64,000 nucleotides of DNA, taken from the NCBI RefSeq assembly GCF_945915435.1, contig NZ_CAMEFG010000003.1, positions 62,001 through 126,000 of the forward strand, given 5' to 3'. The notes below the pieces were generated by a model. It did no database searches. It saw only the letters and a list, made by a program, of their open reading frames with translations, and was not told the origin of the DNA. The position numbers and the translations under genes were made by a program. This document shows positions 8,522-17,076 of this stretch, in pieces (the first letter of the stretch is position 1; the number at the start of each line of letters is the position of its first letter). This DNA is from an uncultured Paracoccus sp. (GTDB taxonomy: Bacteria > Pseudomonadota > Alphaproteobacteria > Rhodobacterales > Rhodobacteraceae).

Positions 8522-8836
8522 TCAGGATTCCTCGACGATCTGGCGGCGTGCCTCAAGGCGCAGCTCGGCCATCCTGGCGCGGATGGCGGCTTCGTCGACC
8601 TTGCCCGCAAGATCGGCATGCAGCTTGCGAAAGACGTCCTCTTCGCCCGGTTCGTCGAAATCGGCGCTGACGACTTCCAGCGCATAGGCGCGCGCCTCGT
8701 CGCCGGACTTGCCCAGGACCTCGGCCGCCCATTCGCCCAGCAGGCGGTTGCGGCGCGCCTCTGCCTTGAAATTCAGCTCGGCGTCATGGGCGAATTTCGC
8801 CTCGTAGCCGCGCTCTCGATCGTCAAAAGTGGTCAT
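8522..8836 (-). CDS. F1Fo ATP synthase inhibitor, zeta subunit (DUF1476)
   Basis: Small soluble protein of 104 residues beginning MTTFDDRERGYEAKFAHD, the hallmark of the alphaproteobacterial DUF1476 family. In Paracoccus denitrificans this protein, zeta, binds F1-ATPase and blocks ATP hydrolysis; the N-terminal segment is the inhibitory part and the rest is a helical bundle. The length matches the family, and the ATG at 8836 is chosen because upstream codons have no family similarity. It is convergent with the MATE gene and divergent from purC. No atp genes are nearby, which is usual for this gene. Confidence 0.88.
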   Translation of the reverse strand: MTTFDDRERGYEAKFAHDAELNFKAEARRNRLLGEWAAEVLGKSGDEARAYALEVVSADFDEPGEEDVFRKLHADLAGKVDEAAIRARMAELRLEARRQIVEES

Positions 8837-8969
8837 CCGGGCCTCCGTTGCCTTGGGGGTCGCTGTTTTCCCGTCCGGTATGCGCAAGTGACCGCGTTCC
8901 TGCAAGCCCGTATTGCCCAATGCCCCCGACTTGGCCTATAGCCCGTTAAACACGGGAAAGGCGCGACAC

Positions 8970-9734
8970 ATGGCCCCACGGCGCAAGAAGATATACGAAG
9001 GCAAGGCGAAGATCCTTTACGAAGGCACCGAGCCGGGCACATTGATCCAGTATTTCAAGGACGACGCCACTGCGTTCAACGCGCAGAAGAAGGCCGTGGT
9101 CGAGGGCAAGGGGGTGCTGAACAACCGCCTGTCCGAGTTCTTCATGACCGGGCTGACCAATATCGGCGTGCCCAACCACTTCATCCGCCGCATCAACATG
9201 CGCGAGCAGTTGATCCGCCAGGTCGAGATCATCCCGCTGGAGGTGATCGTGCGCAATTTCGCCGCCGGTTCCATCGCCAAGCGGCTGGGGCTGGAGGAAG
9301 GGACGCCCCTGCCGCGGCCCATCGTCGAATATTCCTTCAAGAACGACGAACTCGGCGACCCGATGGTGTCCGAGGAATACATCATCGCCTTCGGCTGGGC
9401 CGCGCAGCAGGATCTGGACGACATCGTTTCGCTGGCGCTGCGGGTCAACGACTTCCTGTCCGGCGTGTTCTTCGGCGTCGGCATCAAGCTGATCGACTTC
9501 AAGATCGAGATCGGCCGCATCTGGGACGGCGATTTCATGCGCCTGATCGTGGCCGACGAAATCAGCCCGGATTCGTGCCGTTTGTGGGACGTCAAGACCG
9601 GGCAGAAGCTGGACAAGGACGTGTTCCGCCGCGACCTGGGCAACCTGACCGACGCCTATACCGAGGTCGCACGCCGCCTTGGCCTGATGCCCGCCAACAC
9701 CACCAACATCACCAAGCCCACGCTGATCAACTGA
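8970..9734 (+). CDS. purC: phosphoribosylaminoimidazole-succinocarboxamide synthase
   Basis: SAICAR synthetase of 254 residues; joins CAIR and aspartate with ATP in purine synthesis. Visible motifs are the N-terminal [13 protein letters not shown] glycine-rich loop, [47 protein letters not shown] and [14 protein letters not shown], all typical of bacterial PurC. The ATG at 8970 gives the standard N-terminus [14 protein letters not shown]. purS follows 11 bp after the stop, so the two are co-transcribed. Confidence 0.97.
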   Translation: MAPRRKKIYEGKAKILYEGTEPGTLIQYFKDDATAFNAQKKAVVEGKGVLNNRLSEFFMTGLTNIGVPNHFIRRINMREQLIRQVEIIPLEVIVRNFAAGSIAKRLGLEEGTPLPRPIVEYSFKNDELGDPMVSEEYIIAFGWAAQQDLDDIVSLALRVNDFLSGVFFGVGIKLIDFKIEIGRIWDGDFMRLIVADEISPDSCRLWDVKTGQKLDKDVFRRDLGNLTDAYTEVARRLGLMPANTTNITKPTLIN

Positions 9735-9745
9735 AAGGCCCGCCG

Positions 9746-9985
9746 ATGAAAGCCCGTGTCACCATCATGCTGAAGGACGGCGTTCTGGACCCGCAGGGCG
9801 AGGCGATCCGCCACGCGCTTGGCGGGCTTGGTTTCGGCGGGGTCGAGGGCGTGCGGCAAGGCAAGGTGATCGAACTGGACCTGGCCGCCACCGACGCCGA
9901 TGCCGCACAGGCCGAGGTCGCGCGCATGTGCGAAAGCCTGCTGGCCAACACGGTGATCGAGAAATACGCGGTCGAGATCGTCTGA
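9746..9985 (+). CDS. purS: phosphoribosylformylglycinamidine synthase subunit PurS
   Basis: Small subunit (79 residues) that couples PurQ glutaminase and PurL in FGAM synthesis. The sequence MKARVTIMLKDGVLDPQGEAIRHALGGLGF, followed by VIEKYAVEIV at the end, matches PurS throughout. In many relatives purQ follows directly; here the next gene is a LysR regulator 27 bp away, so purQ and purL must be elsewhere. Confidence 0.95.
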   Translation: MKARVTIMLKDGVLDPQGEAIRHALGGLGFGGVEGVRQGKVIELDLAATDADAAQAEVARMCESLLANTVIEKYAVEIV

Positions 9986-10012
9986 TCCCGGCCCGCAGCC
10001 GGGGGGACGGCG

Positions 10013-10885
10013 ATGATCGACCGGCTGAACATGTTCATCACCCTCGCGCGCGAACGCCATTTCGGGCGCGCCGCCGAATCGCTTGGCATCACCCAGCCCA
10101 CGCTTTCCTCGGCCATCCGCGCGCTTGAGGATCAACTGGGCGTCCAGCTTGTCCGGCGCGGTTCGCGCTTTCAGGGCCTGACCCCCGAGGGCGAGCGGGT
10201 GCTGGCATGGGCGCGCCGCATCGTCGCCGACGCCCGCACCATGCAGGCCGAGATGCGCGCCAGCCGCGAAGGCGTCACGGGCCGGCTGCGTCTCGGCGTG
10301 ATCCCGACCGCCATGCCGCGCATCGCCGAACTGACCGGCCCGCTGCTGGTGCGCCACCCCAATATCGGCGTGACAATCCTGTCGCGATCCTCGGACCAGA
10401 TCCGCGACCAGATCGAGGCGCTGGAACTGGATGCGGGTGTCACCTATCTGGACAGCGAACCGCTTGGCCGCGTCCAGTCGGTGGCGCTGTATCGCGAAAC
10501 CTATTGCCTGATCGACCGCACCGAGGCCGCCGGTCCCGTAACCTGGGCCGAGGCCGCGCGCCGTCCGCTGTGCCTGCTGACCACCGACATGCAGAACCGC
10601 CGCATCGTCCAGCGCCATCTGACGCAGGCCGGGGCCGAGGCCGCGCCGCGGGTCGAATCGACCTCGATGCTGGCGATCCTTGCCCATGTGACCACCGGCG
10701 ATTGGGCGGCGATCCTGCCGCGCGGTCTGGTCGAGGGCCTGCCGATGCCCGAGGGCGTCCGCGCCCGCGCCCTGTCCGGGCGCGGCCATATGGTCGGGCT
10801 GGTCGCCCCCGCGCGAGAGCCGCATCCCCCGCTGGTCGATGCGCTGCTGCGGGCGGGTCGTGCGATAGAAAAATCCAATGGATAG
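10013..10885 (+). CDS. LysR family regulator, probable formate dehydrogenase regulator
   Basis: LysR-type regulator of 290 residues. The winged helix-turn-helix is at residues 1-60 (MFITLARERHFGRAAESLGITQPTLSSAIRALEDQLG), followed by a periplasmic-binding-like effector domain (GRLRLGVIPTAMPRIAEL). It lies 77 bp upstream of fdsG in the same direction. A LysR protein next to fds genes is known as FdsR in other bacteria, so control of the formate dehydrogenase operon is a reasonable inference. Its position right after purS means it may also be reached by purine-gene transcription. Confidence 0.88.
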   Translation: MIDRLNMFITLARERHFGRAAESLGITQPTLSSAIRALEDQLGVQLVRRGSRFQGLTPEGERVLAWARRIVADARTMQAEMRASREGVTGRLRLGVIPTAMPRIAELTGPLLVRHPNIGVTILSRSSDQIRDQIEALELDAGVTYLDSEPLGRVQSVALYRETYCLIDRTEAAGPVTWAEAARRPLCLLTTDMQNRRIVQRHLTQAGAEAAPRVESTSMLAILAHVTTGDWAAILPRGLVEGLPMPEGVRARALSGRGHMVGLVAPAREPHPPLVDALLRAGRAIEKSNG

Positions 10886-10962
10886 ACGGCACATCGCGAT
10901 TGTTTCGGCTATCGTTCGCCCCTAACCTGCGGCGAATTAAGCCAGTTTGGAACAGACCAGCC

Positions 10963-11454
10963 ATGCCCTCGACGCCACAGGACAGCGTTTTCGACAGCGA
11001 TTCGCAGGACCGCCTCGACCGGATCATCGCGACCCATGCCGGGCGCGAAGGTCCGTTGCTGCCGATCCTGCACGACGTGCAGGCCGAATGGGGCATGATT
11101 CCCGAGGAAGCGCAGCCGATCATCGCCAAGGCGCTTGGCCTGACGCGGGCCGAGGTCTACGGGGTCGTCAGCTTCTACCACGATTTCCGCGACCATCCCG
11201 CCGGGCCGCATGTGCTGCGCCTGTGCCGGGCCGAGGCCTGCATCTCGATGGGCGGCGACGAGCTTGCCGATCAGATCTGCCGCGCGCTTGGCATCGGCTG
11301 GCACGAGACGACGCCCGACGGCAGGCTGACGCTTGAGCCGGTCTTTTGCCTTGGGCTGTGCGCCTGCGCGCCCTCGGCGGAACTGGATGGCAAGCTGATC
11401 GGGCGGGCCGATGCGGCGCGGATCTCGCGCATGGTGGCCGAGGTGCGGGCATGA
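10963..11454 (+). CDS. fdsG: NAD-dependent formate dehydrogenase, gamma subunit
   Basis: Thioredoxin-like [2Fe-2S] subunit of 163 residues, homologous to NuoE of complex I. The helical N-terminal part (LPILHDVQAEWGMIPEEAQPIIAKALGLTRAEVYGVVSFYHDF) precedes the cluster domain, whose four cysteines are in LRLCRAEAC and PVFCLGLCACAP. It passes electrons within the FdsABG complex between the molybdenum subunit and the flavin subunit. It is the first gene of a five-gene operon in which every junction overlaps by 3-4 bp. The ATG at 10963 follows a 77-bp gap that must hold the operon promoter. Confidence 0.94.
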   Translation: MPSTPQDSVFDSDSQDRLDRIIATHAGREGPLLPILHDVQAEWGMIPEEAQPIIAKALGLTRAEVYGVVSFYHDFRDHPAGPHVLRLCRAEACISMGGDELADQICRALGIGWHETTPDGRLTLEPVFCLGLCACAPSAELDGKLIGRADAARISRMVAEVRA

Positions 11455-13001
11455 GGATCTTCGTTCCCATCGACGCCGCCGCCCGCGCACTTGGCGCGGA
11501 TGAGGTCGCCAGCGCACTGGAAGCCGCGCTGCAAGATCAAGGGGTTGGCGCGCGGATCATCCGCAACGGCACCCGCGGCATGATCTGGCTGGAACCGCTG
11601 GTCGAGGTCGAGCGGGACGGCATCCGCCACGGTTTCGGCCCCGTGACGCCCGAGGACGTGCCCGCGCTGGTCGCTGCGCTGGCGGCGGGTGGGCTGGACC
11701 ATCCCCGCGCGCTTGGCCCGGTCGAGGATCTGCCCTGGATGCGCGGCCAGACCCGCCTGACCTTTGCCCGCGTCGGCGTGACCGATCCCGTCAGCATGGC
11801 CGATTATCAGGCGCATGGTGGGCTGGCGGGCCTGCGCGCCGCCATCGCGGCGGGACCCGAGGGCATCATCGGGCAGGTCATGGAATCGGGCCTGCGCGGT
11901 CGCGGCGGCGCGGGTTTCCCGACCGCGATCAAGTGGAAAACCGTGGCGGGGGCGGACGGCCCGCAGAAATACATCATCTGCAACGCCGATGAAGGCGACA
12001 GCGGCAGTTTCGCCGACCGGATGCTGATGGAGGGCGACCCCCTTTGCCTGATCGAGGGCATGGCCATCGCCGCCATCGCCACCGGCGCGACGCAGGGCTA
12101 TGTCTATATCCGCAGCGAATACCCCGACGCGATCCGCGCCATGACCGAGGCCATCGGCGCCGCCCGCCGCCACGGGATGCTGGGCGAGGCGATGCTTGGA
12201 TCACGTTTCGGTTACGATATGGAGGTCCGCGTGGGCGCGGGCGCCTATGTCTGCGGCGAGGAAACCAGCCTGCTCAACAGCCTGGAAGGCAAGCGCGGCG
12301 TGGTCCGCGCCAAGCCGCCACTGCCCGCGTTGCAGGGGTTCCTGGGGCGGCCCACGGTGGTCAACAACGTGCTGTCGCTGGCCGCCGTGCCCTGGATCAT
12401 GGAACACGGTGGCGCGGCCTATGGCGCGCTTGGCATCGGGCGGTCCAAGGGCACGATCCCGATCCAGATCGCGGGCAACGTCCGCCACGGGGGCCTCTAT
12501 GAGGCCGCCTTCGGCATGTCTCTGGGCCAGATCGTGATGGAGATCGGCGGCGGCACCGCCTCGGGGCGTCCGGTCAAGGCGGTGCAGGTCGGCGGGCCGC
12601 TTGGCGCCTATATCCCGCCCGCGCATTTCGACGTGCCCTTCGGCTACGAGGAACTGGCGGGCAAGGACGGATTGCTGGGCCATGCCGGGATCACGGTTTT
12701 CGACGATACCGCCGACGCGCTGAAGCTGGCGCGTTTCGCGATGGAGTTCTGCGCCGTCGAATCCTGCGGCAAATGCACGCCCTGCCGCATCGGCTCGATC
12801 CGCGCGGTCGAGACGCTGGACCGGATCGCTGCGGGCGACGGTGATGCCATCCCGATTCTGACCGATCTTTGCAATACGATGAAATGGGGTTCGCTCTGCG
12901 CGCTCGGGGGGTTCGCGCCCTTTCCGGTGATGTCGCTGCTGACCCATTTCCCCGATGAATTCACCGGGCCGGCCAACGCCCGGAAGGAGGCCGCAGAATG
13001 A
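11451..13001 (+). CDS. fdsB: NAD-dependent formate dehydrogenase, beta (flavin) subunit
   Basis: NADH-forming subunit of 516 residues, a NuoF homologue with an added N-terminal thioredoxin-like domain (about residues 1-110). FMN and NAD+ binding is indicated by GLRGRGGAGFPTAIKWKTV, CNADEGDSGSFADRMLMEGDP and VGAGAYVCGEETSLLNSLEG. The C-terminal [4Fe-4S] site is ESCGKCTPCRIGS, with cysteines at about 439, 442 and 445 and a fourth in the later SLCALGG. It transfers electrons from formate oxidation to NAD+ in the cytoplasm. It begins in an ATGA overlap with fdsG and ends in one with fdsA. Confidence 0.95.
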   Translation: MRIFVPIDAAARALGADEVASALEAALQDQGVGARIIRNGTRGMIWLEPLVEVERDGIRHGFGPVTPEDVPALVAALAAGGLDHPRALGPVEDLPWMRGQTRLTFARVGVTDPVSMADYQAHGGLAGLRAAIAAGPEGIIGQVMESGLRGRGGAGFPTAIKWKTVAGADGPQKYIICNADEGDSGSFADRMLMEGDPLCLIEGMAIAAIATGATQGYVYIRSEYPDAIRAMTEAIGAARRHGMLGEAMLGSRFGYDMEVRVGAGAYVCGEETSLLNSLEGKRGVVRAKPPLPALQGFLGRPTVVNNVLSLAAVPWIMEHGGAAYGALGIGRSKGTIPIQIAGNVRHGGLYEAAFGMSLGQIVMEIGGGTASGRPVKAVQVGGPLGAYIPPAHFDVPFGYEELAGKDGLLGHAGITVFDDTADALKLARFAMEFCAVESCGKCTPCRIGSIRAVETLDRIAAGDGDAIPILTDLCNTMKWGSLCALGGFAPFPVMSLLTHFPDEFTGPANARKEAAE

Positions 13002-15877
13002 AGGATTTCATCATTCCCGACCGCGACATGGGCACGCCCGCGTCGAAGTCCGACGTCATGGTGACGCTGAACGTGGACGGGCGGCAGGTCACGGTCCCGG
13101 CGGGCACATCGGTCATGCGCGCGGCGGCCGAGGCCGGGATCGCGGTCCCCAAGTTGTGCGCGACCGACCATCTTGAGGCCTTCGGGTCCTGCCGCCTCTG
13201 CGTCGTCCAGATCGACGGGATGCGCGGCACGCCCGCATCCTGCACCACGCCGGTGGCCGAGGGCATGGTCGTCCACACCCAGACCGACGAGGTGGCGCAG
13301 ATCCGCCGCGGCGTGATGGAGCTTTACATCAGCGACCATCCGCTGGACTGCCTGACCTGCGCCGCCAACGGCGATTGCGAATTGCAGGACATGGCGGGTG
13401 CCGTGGGCCTGCGGGAAGTTCGCTACGACGCGCCGAAAAACCACTTCGCCCAACGAACCGCCACAGGCCCGAACCCGGAATACCGGCCCAAGGACCAGTC
13501 GAACCCCTATTTCACCTTCGACCCGGCGAAATGCATCGTCTGTTCGCGCTGCGTCCGCGCGTGCGAGGACGTGCAGGGCACCTTCGCCCTGACCATCGAG
13601 GGGCGCGGCTTCGACAGCCGGGTCAGCGCGGGGATGGGGTCGGACAGCTTCCTGTCCTCGGATTGCGTGTCCTGCGGGGCCTGCGTGCAGGTCTGCCCGA
13701 CCGCGACCCTGGTCGAGAACAAGGTGATCGAGATCGGCACCCCCGAGCATATCGTCAAGACGACATGCGCCTATTGCGGCGTCGGCTGTTCGTTCGATGC
13801 GCATATGCGGGGCGAGGAAGTCGTGCGCATGGTCCCCAGCAAGGGCGGCAAGGCCAACCACGGCCATAGCTGCGTCAAGGGCCGCTTCGCCTGGGGCTAT
13901 GCCACCCACCGCGAACGCATCCTGCGCCCGATGGTGCGCGAGAAGATCACCGACCCGTGGCGGGAAGTCGATTGGGACGAGGCGCTGGACTTCGCCGCCA
14001 CCCGGTTGCGCCGCGCGCAGGACGATCACGGCAAGAATGCCATCGGGGTCATCACCTCGTCGCGCTGCACGAACGAGGAAACCTATCTGGTCCAGAAGCT
14101 GGCCCGCGCGGTTTTCGGCAACAACAACACCGACACCTGCGCGCGCGTCTGCCATTCGCCCACCGGCTACGGGCTGGGGCAGGCCTTCGGGACATCCGCC
14201 GGGACGCATGACTTCGATTCGGTCGAGGACACCGACCTGGCGCTGGTGATCGGCGCGAACCCGACCGACGGGCATCCGGTATTCGCCAGCCGGTTGCGCA
14301 AGCGGATGCGTCAGGGGGCCGGGCTGATCGTGATCGACCCGCGCCGCATCGACCTGCTGGAAACGCCCCATATGGGTATGGGGATGCACCTGCCGCTGCG
14401 TCCGGGCACGAATGTCGCCGTGCTGACCTCGCTGGCCCATGTCATCGTGACGGAAGGGCTTTATGATGAGGATTTCATCCGCAGCCGCTGCGATTGGGAC
14501 GAGTTCCGCACCTATATGGATTTCGCCGCCGACCCCCGCCATTCGCCCGATGAGGTCGAAAAGCTGTCGTGTGTCCCCGCCGGTCTGATCCGGCAGGCGG
14601 CGCGCGCCTATGCGGCGGCGCCCCGTGCCAGCATCTATTACGGCTTGGGCGTGACGGAACATTCGCAAGGCTCGACCACGGTGATGGCGATCGCCAACCT
14701 TGCGATGATGACCGGCAACATCGGCGAGCCGGGAACCGGCGTGAACCCCCTGCGCGGCCAGAACAACGTGCAGGGTTCATGCGACATGGGATCCTTCCCG
14801 CATGAATTTCCGGGCTACCGCCATGTCGGCGATCAGGCCACGCGCGAGCTTTACGAACGCATCTGGGGCGTGCCCCTGTCCGATGAGCCGGGCCTGCGCA
14901 TTCCCAACATGTTCGATGCCGCGCTGGCGGGGAACTTCCGGGGCCTTTATTGCCAGGGCGAGGATATCGTGCAATCCGACCCCGACACGCAGCATGTCAC
15001 CTCGGCGCTGAAGGCGATGGATATCGTGATCGTGCAGGACCTGTTCCTGAACGAGACCTCGAACTACGCCCATGTGCTGCTGCCGGGGTCCAGCTTTCTT
15101 GAAAAGGACGGCACCTTCACCAATGCCGAGCGCCGCATCAACATGGTCCGCCGCTGCATGACGCCCAAGAACGGCCATGCCGATTGGGAAATCACCCAGA
15201 TGCTGGCCAACCGCATGGGCGCGGGTTGGACCTATACCCACCCGAGCGAGATCATGGAGGAGATCGCGCTGACCACCCCCAGTTTCGCGGGCGTCAGCTT
15301 CGACCTGCTGGACCGCGTGGGTTCGGTGCAATGGCCCTGCAACGAGGCCGCGCCGCTTGGCACGCCGGTCATGCATCTGGACGGCTTCGTGCGCGGCAAG
15401 GGGCGCTTCCTGCACACCGAATATGTCGCGACCGAGGAACGCAGCGGCCCGCGCTTCCCGCTGCTGCTGACGACCGGGCGGATCCTGTCGCAATACAATG
15501 TCGGCGCACAGACCCGGCGGACCGAGAACCTCGCCTGGCACGCCGAGGATGTGCTGGAAATCCACCCCTCGGACGCCGAGAATCGCGGTGTGCGTCAGGG
15601 CGATTGGGTGCGCGTTGCCTCGCGTTCGGGGGAAACGACGCTGCGCGCCCATATCACCGACCGCGTGGCGCCGGGCGTGGTCTATACGACCTTCCATCAC
15701 CCGACGAATCAGGTGAATGTGATCACGACCGACAATTCGGACTGGGCGACCAACTGCCCCGAATTCAAGGTCACGGCGGTGCAGGTCAGCCCCTCGAACG
15801 GGCCGACGGACTGGCAGCGGGACTATCGCAGCCACTCGGACCTTGCGCGCCGGATCATGCAGACGGCGGCGGAATGA
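12998..15877 (+). CDS. fdsA: NAD-dependent formate dehydrogenase, alpha (molybdenum) subunit
   Basis: Catalytic subunit of 959 residues. The N-terminal ~240 residues resemble NuoG, with a [2Fe-2S] domain (FGSCRLCVVQIDG) and several [4Fe-4S] sites (CLTCAANGDCELQD, CIVCSRCVRACEDVQG, CVSCGACVQVCPT). The molybdopterin oxidoreductase part begins near residue 255 with CAYCGVGCSFD, another [4Fe-4S] site. The Mo-ligand is Cys at about residue 385 (CARVCHSPTGYG), so this is a cysteine rather than selenocysteine enzyme. The C-terminal domain (DWVRVASRSGETTLRA) closes the bis-MGD site. It oxidises formate to CO2 and can reduce CO2 in related enzymes. There is no Tat signal, in keeping with a cytoplasmic complex. 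Confidence 0.96.
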   Translation: MKDFIIPDRDMGTPASKSDVMVTLNVDGRQVTVPAGTSVMRAAAEAGIAVPKLCATDHLEAFGSCRLCVVQIDGMRGTPASCTTPVAEGMVVHTQTDEVAQIRRGVMELYISDHPLDCLTCAANGDCELQDMAGAVGLREVRYDAPKNHFAQRTATGPNPEYRPKDQSNPYFTFDPAKCIVCSRCVRACEDVQGTFALTIEGRGFDSRVSAGMGSDSFLSSDCVSCGACVQVCPTATLVENKVIEIGTPEHIVKTTCAYCGVGCSFDAHMRGEEVVRMVPSKGGKANHGHSCVKGRFAWGYATHRERILRPMVREKITDPWREVDWDEALDFAATRLRRAQDDHGKNAIGVITSSRCTNEETYLVQKLARAVFGNNNTDTCARVCHSPTGYGLGQAFGTSAGTHDFDSVEDTDLALVIGANPTDGHPVFASRLRKRMRQGAGLIVIDPRRIDLLETPHMGMGMHLPLRPGTNVAVLTSLAHVIVTEGLYDEDFIRSRCDWDEFRTYMDFAADPRHSPDEVEKLSCVPAGLIRQAARAYAAAPRASIYYGLGVTEHSQGSTTVMAIANLAMMTGNIGEPGTGVNPLRGQNNVQGSCDMGSFPHEFPGYRHVGDQATRELYERIWGVPLSDEPGLRIPNMFDAALAGNFRGLYCQGEDIVQSDPDTQHVTSALKAMDIVIVQDLFLNETSNYAHVLLPGSSFLEKDGTFTNAERRINMVRRCMTPKNGHADWEITQMLANRMGAGWTYTHPSEIMEEIALTTPSFAGVSFDLLDRVGSVQWPCNEAAPLGTPVMHLDGFVRGKGRFLHTEYVATEERSGPRFPLLLTTGRILSQYNVGAQTRRTENLAWHAEDVLEIHPSDAENRGVRQGDWVRVASRSGETTLRAHITDRVAPGVVYTTFHHPTNQVNVITTDNSDWATNCPEFKVTAVQVSPSNGPTDWQRDYRSHSDLARRIMQTAAE

Positions 15878-16680
15878 AGGATGCGATGGATGTGATGCAA
15901 TGGCGCGGGGGCGCATGGGTGCCCGGAACGCCCCCGCCCGCGCCCGAGGAAATCCCCATAGCCATCGTGATCGACGGCATGTCCCAGGCCGTGCTGATGG
16001 CGACTCCGCATGACTTGCAGGACTTCGCGACCGGATTCGCCCTGACCGAGGGCATGATCGCCGACCCCGCCGACATCACCGGGTTCGAGACCGTCCCCGT
16101 CGAAACCCGCGGTCTGCCGGGGGTCGAGGCGCGGCTTTGGTTGCGCCCCGGCCTCTCGGTCGGGCTGCTCGAACGGCGGCGCAGCATGATCGGCCCGGTC
16201 GGCTGCGGGCTGTGCGGCGTCGACAGTATCGAGGCCGCGCTGCCCCGGATCACCCCCGTCACGGGCAGCTTCACCATGCCGCCCGAGGACGTCGCCCGCG
16301 CGATGGCGGCCATGTCGCAGGGCCAGACCCGCCGCCGTGACACCCCTGCCATCCACGGCGCGGGCTTCTGGGACGGCAGCCGCGCCATCGTGCGCGAAGA
16401 CGTGGGCCGCCACAACGCGCTGGACAAGCTGGCGGGCGCGCTGGCACGGCAGGGCATCGACGGGGCGGCGGGGGCGGTCGTGATGTCCTCGCGCCTCTCG
16501 GTCGATCTGGTGCAGAAGGCTGCGCGGATCGGCGCCCCCATCCTGATCGGCGCCAGCGCCCCCACCGGGCTGGCGCTGCAATGGGCCGAGGCGGCGGGGC
16601 TGACCCTGATCGCCCGCGCCCGCGGCGAGGAATTCGACCTTTTCACCCACCCGCGCCGCATCGCGCGCCCGGCAGGATGA
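15874..16680 (+). CDS. fdsC: formate dehydrogenase accessory protein FdhD/FdsC
   Basis: Maturation factor of 268 residues of the FdhD family. FdhD-type proteins bind bis-MGD and supply the sulfido ligand of the molybdenum before cofactor insertion. The two-cysteine motif is GCGLCG (about residue 110), and the conserved stretches HDLQDFATGFALTEGMI, GAGFWDG, REDVGRHNALDKLAGAL and SSRLSVDLVQKAARIG are all present. It starts in an ATGA overlap with fdsA. A start a few codons later, at MDVMQW, cannot be excluded. Confidence 0.93.
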   Translation: MKDAMDVMQWRGGAWVPGTPPPAPEEIPIAIVIDGMSQAVLMATPHDLQDFATGFALTEGMIADPADITGFETVPVETRGLPGVEARLWLRPGLSVGLLERRRSMIGPVGCGLCGVDSIEAALPRITPVTGSFTMPPEDVARAMAAMSQGQTRRRDTPAIHGAGFWDGSRAIVREDVGRHNALDKLAGALARQGIDGAAGAVVMSSRLSVDLVQKAARIGAPILIGASAPTGLALQWAEAAGLTLIARARGEEFDLFTHPRRIARPAG

Positions 16681-16907
16681 CCGACATGGCAAGTGACAAG
16701 CTGATCCGCATGGCCACGCAGATGGCCGATTTCTTCCGCAACCAGCCCGGCATCGACCCGGCCGAGGCCGTCGGGGGCCATATCAACCAGTTCTGGAGCT
16801 ACGCGATGCGCCGCGACTTTCTGGCCCTGATCCATGCGGATGCCGATGCCGACCCCATCGTCCGCACCGCCGCCGGTTTCGTCCGGCTTCCCCAGCAGGC
16901 GGACTGA
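16677..16907 (+). CDS. fdsD: formate dehydrogenase delta subunit
   Basis: Small protein of 76 residues (LIRMATQMADFFRNQPGIDPAEAVGGHINQFWSYAMRRDFL) matching the FdsD family, the last gene of fds operons. In other bacteria it is needed for assembly or stability of the complex and is not an electron carrier; no cysteines are present here. The start chosen overlaps the fdsC stop (ATGA), the pattern used throughout this operon. A start at the next ATG three codons on is possible. A GC-rich hairpin at 16946-16976 follows. Confidence 0.9.
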   Translation: MTDMASDKLIRMATQMADFFRNQPGIDPAEAVGGHINQFWSYAMRRDFLALIHADADADPIVRTAAGFVRLPQQAD

Positions 16908-16914
16908 TCGCCGG

Positions 16915-16936
16915 TTTCTTCATCACCCAAATACCC
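16915..16936 (+). repeat. recurrent 22-bp intergenic motif, copy 2
   Basis: Identical over 22 bases to the copy at 3024-3045. It begins 7 bp after the fdsD stop codon and is followed 9 bp later by a strong hairpin. Confidence 0.7.
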
Positions 16937-16945
16937 AGGGGAACG

Positions 16946-16976
16946 CCCCGAAAGCCCCGTCGAGGGGCCTTCGGGG
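16946..16976 (+). terminator. hairpin at the end of the fds operon
   Basis: CCCCGAA pairs with TTCGGGG and, inside it, GCCCC pairs with GGGGC around a 5-nt loop. This gives about 12 bp of stem with one small internal mismatch, 38 bp after fdsD. There is no T-run on either side, so it may stabilise the mRNA end or act with Rho rather than terminate alone. Confidence 0.45.
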
Positions 16977-17076
16977 CGGGGGGCATAGCCCCCGGCCACG
17001 CAGGCCAACCTTGCGAAAGCGTGCCGGTGCGCTTTTGCCCCTGCCACCCGGCTTTCTTCGGTGCTAATCTGGGCGA

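Noticed and set aside
10863..10914. CGATAG/CTATCG inverted repeat as a LysR operator before fdsG
   Set aside because: The left arm lies inside the LysR coding region and the arms are 40 bp apart, which does not fit a standard T-N11-A site.
12644..14668. A 674-codon frame antisense to fdsB and fdsA
   Set aside because: The sense strand encodes complete Fe-S and molybdopterin motifs. The antisense protein shows no recognisable domain.
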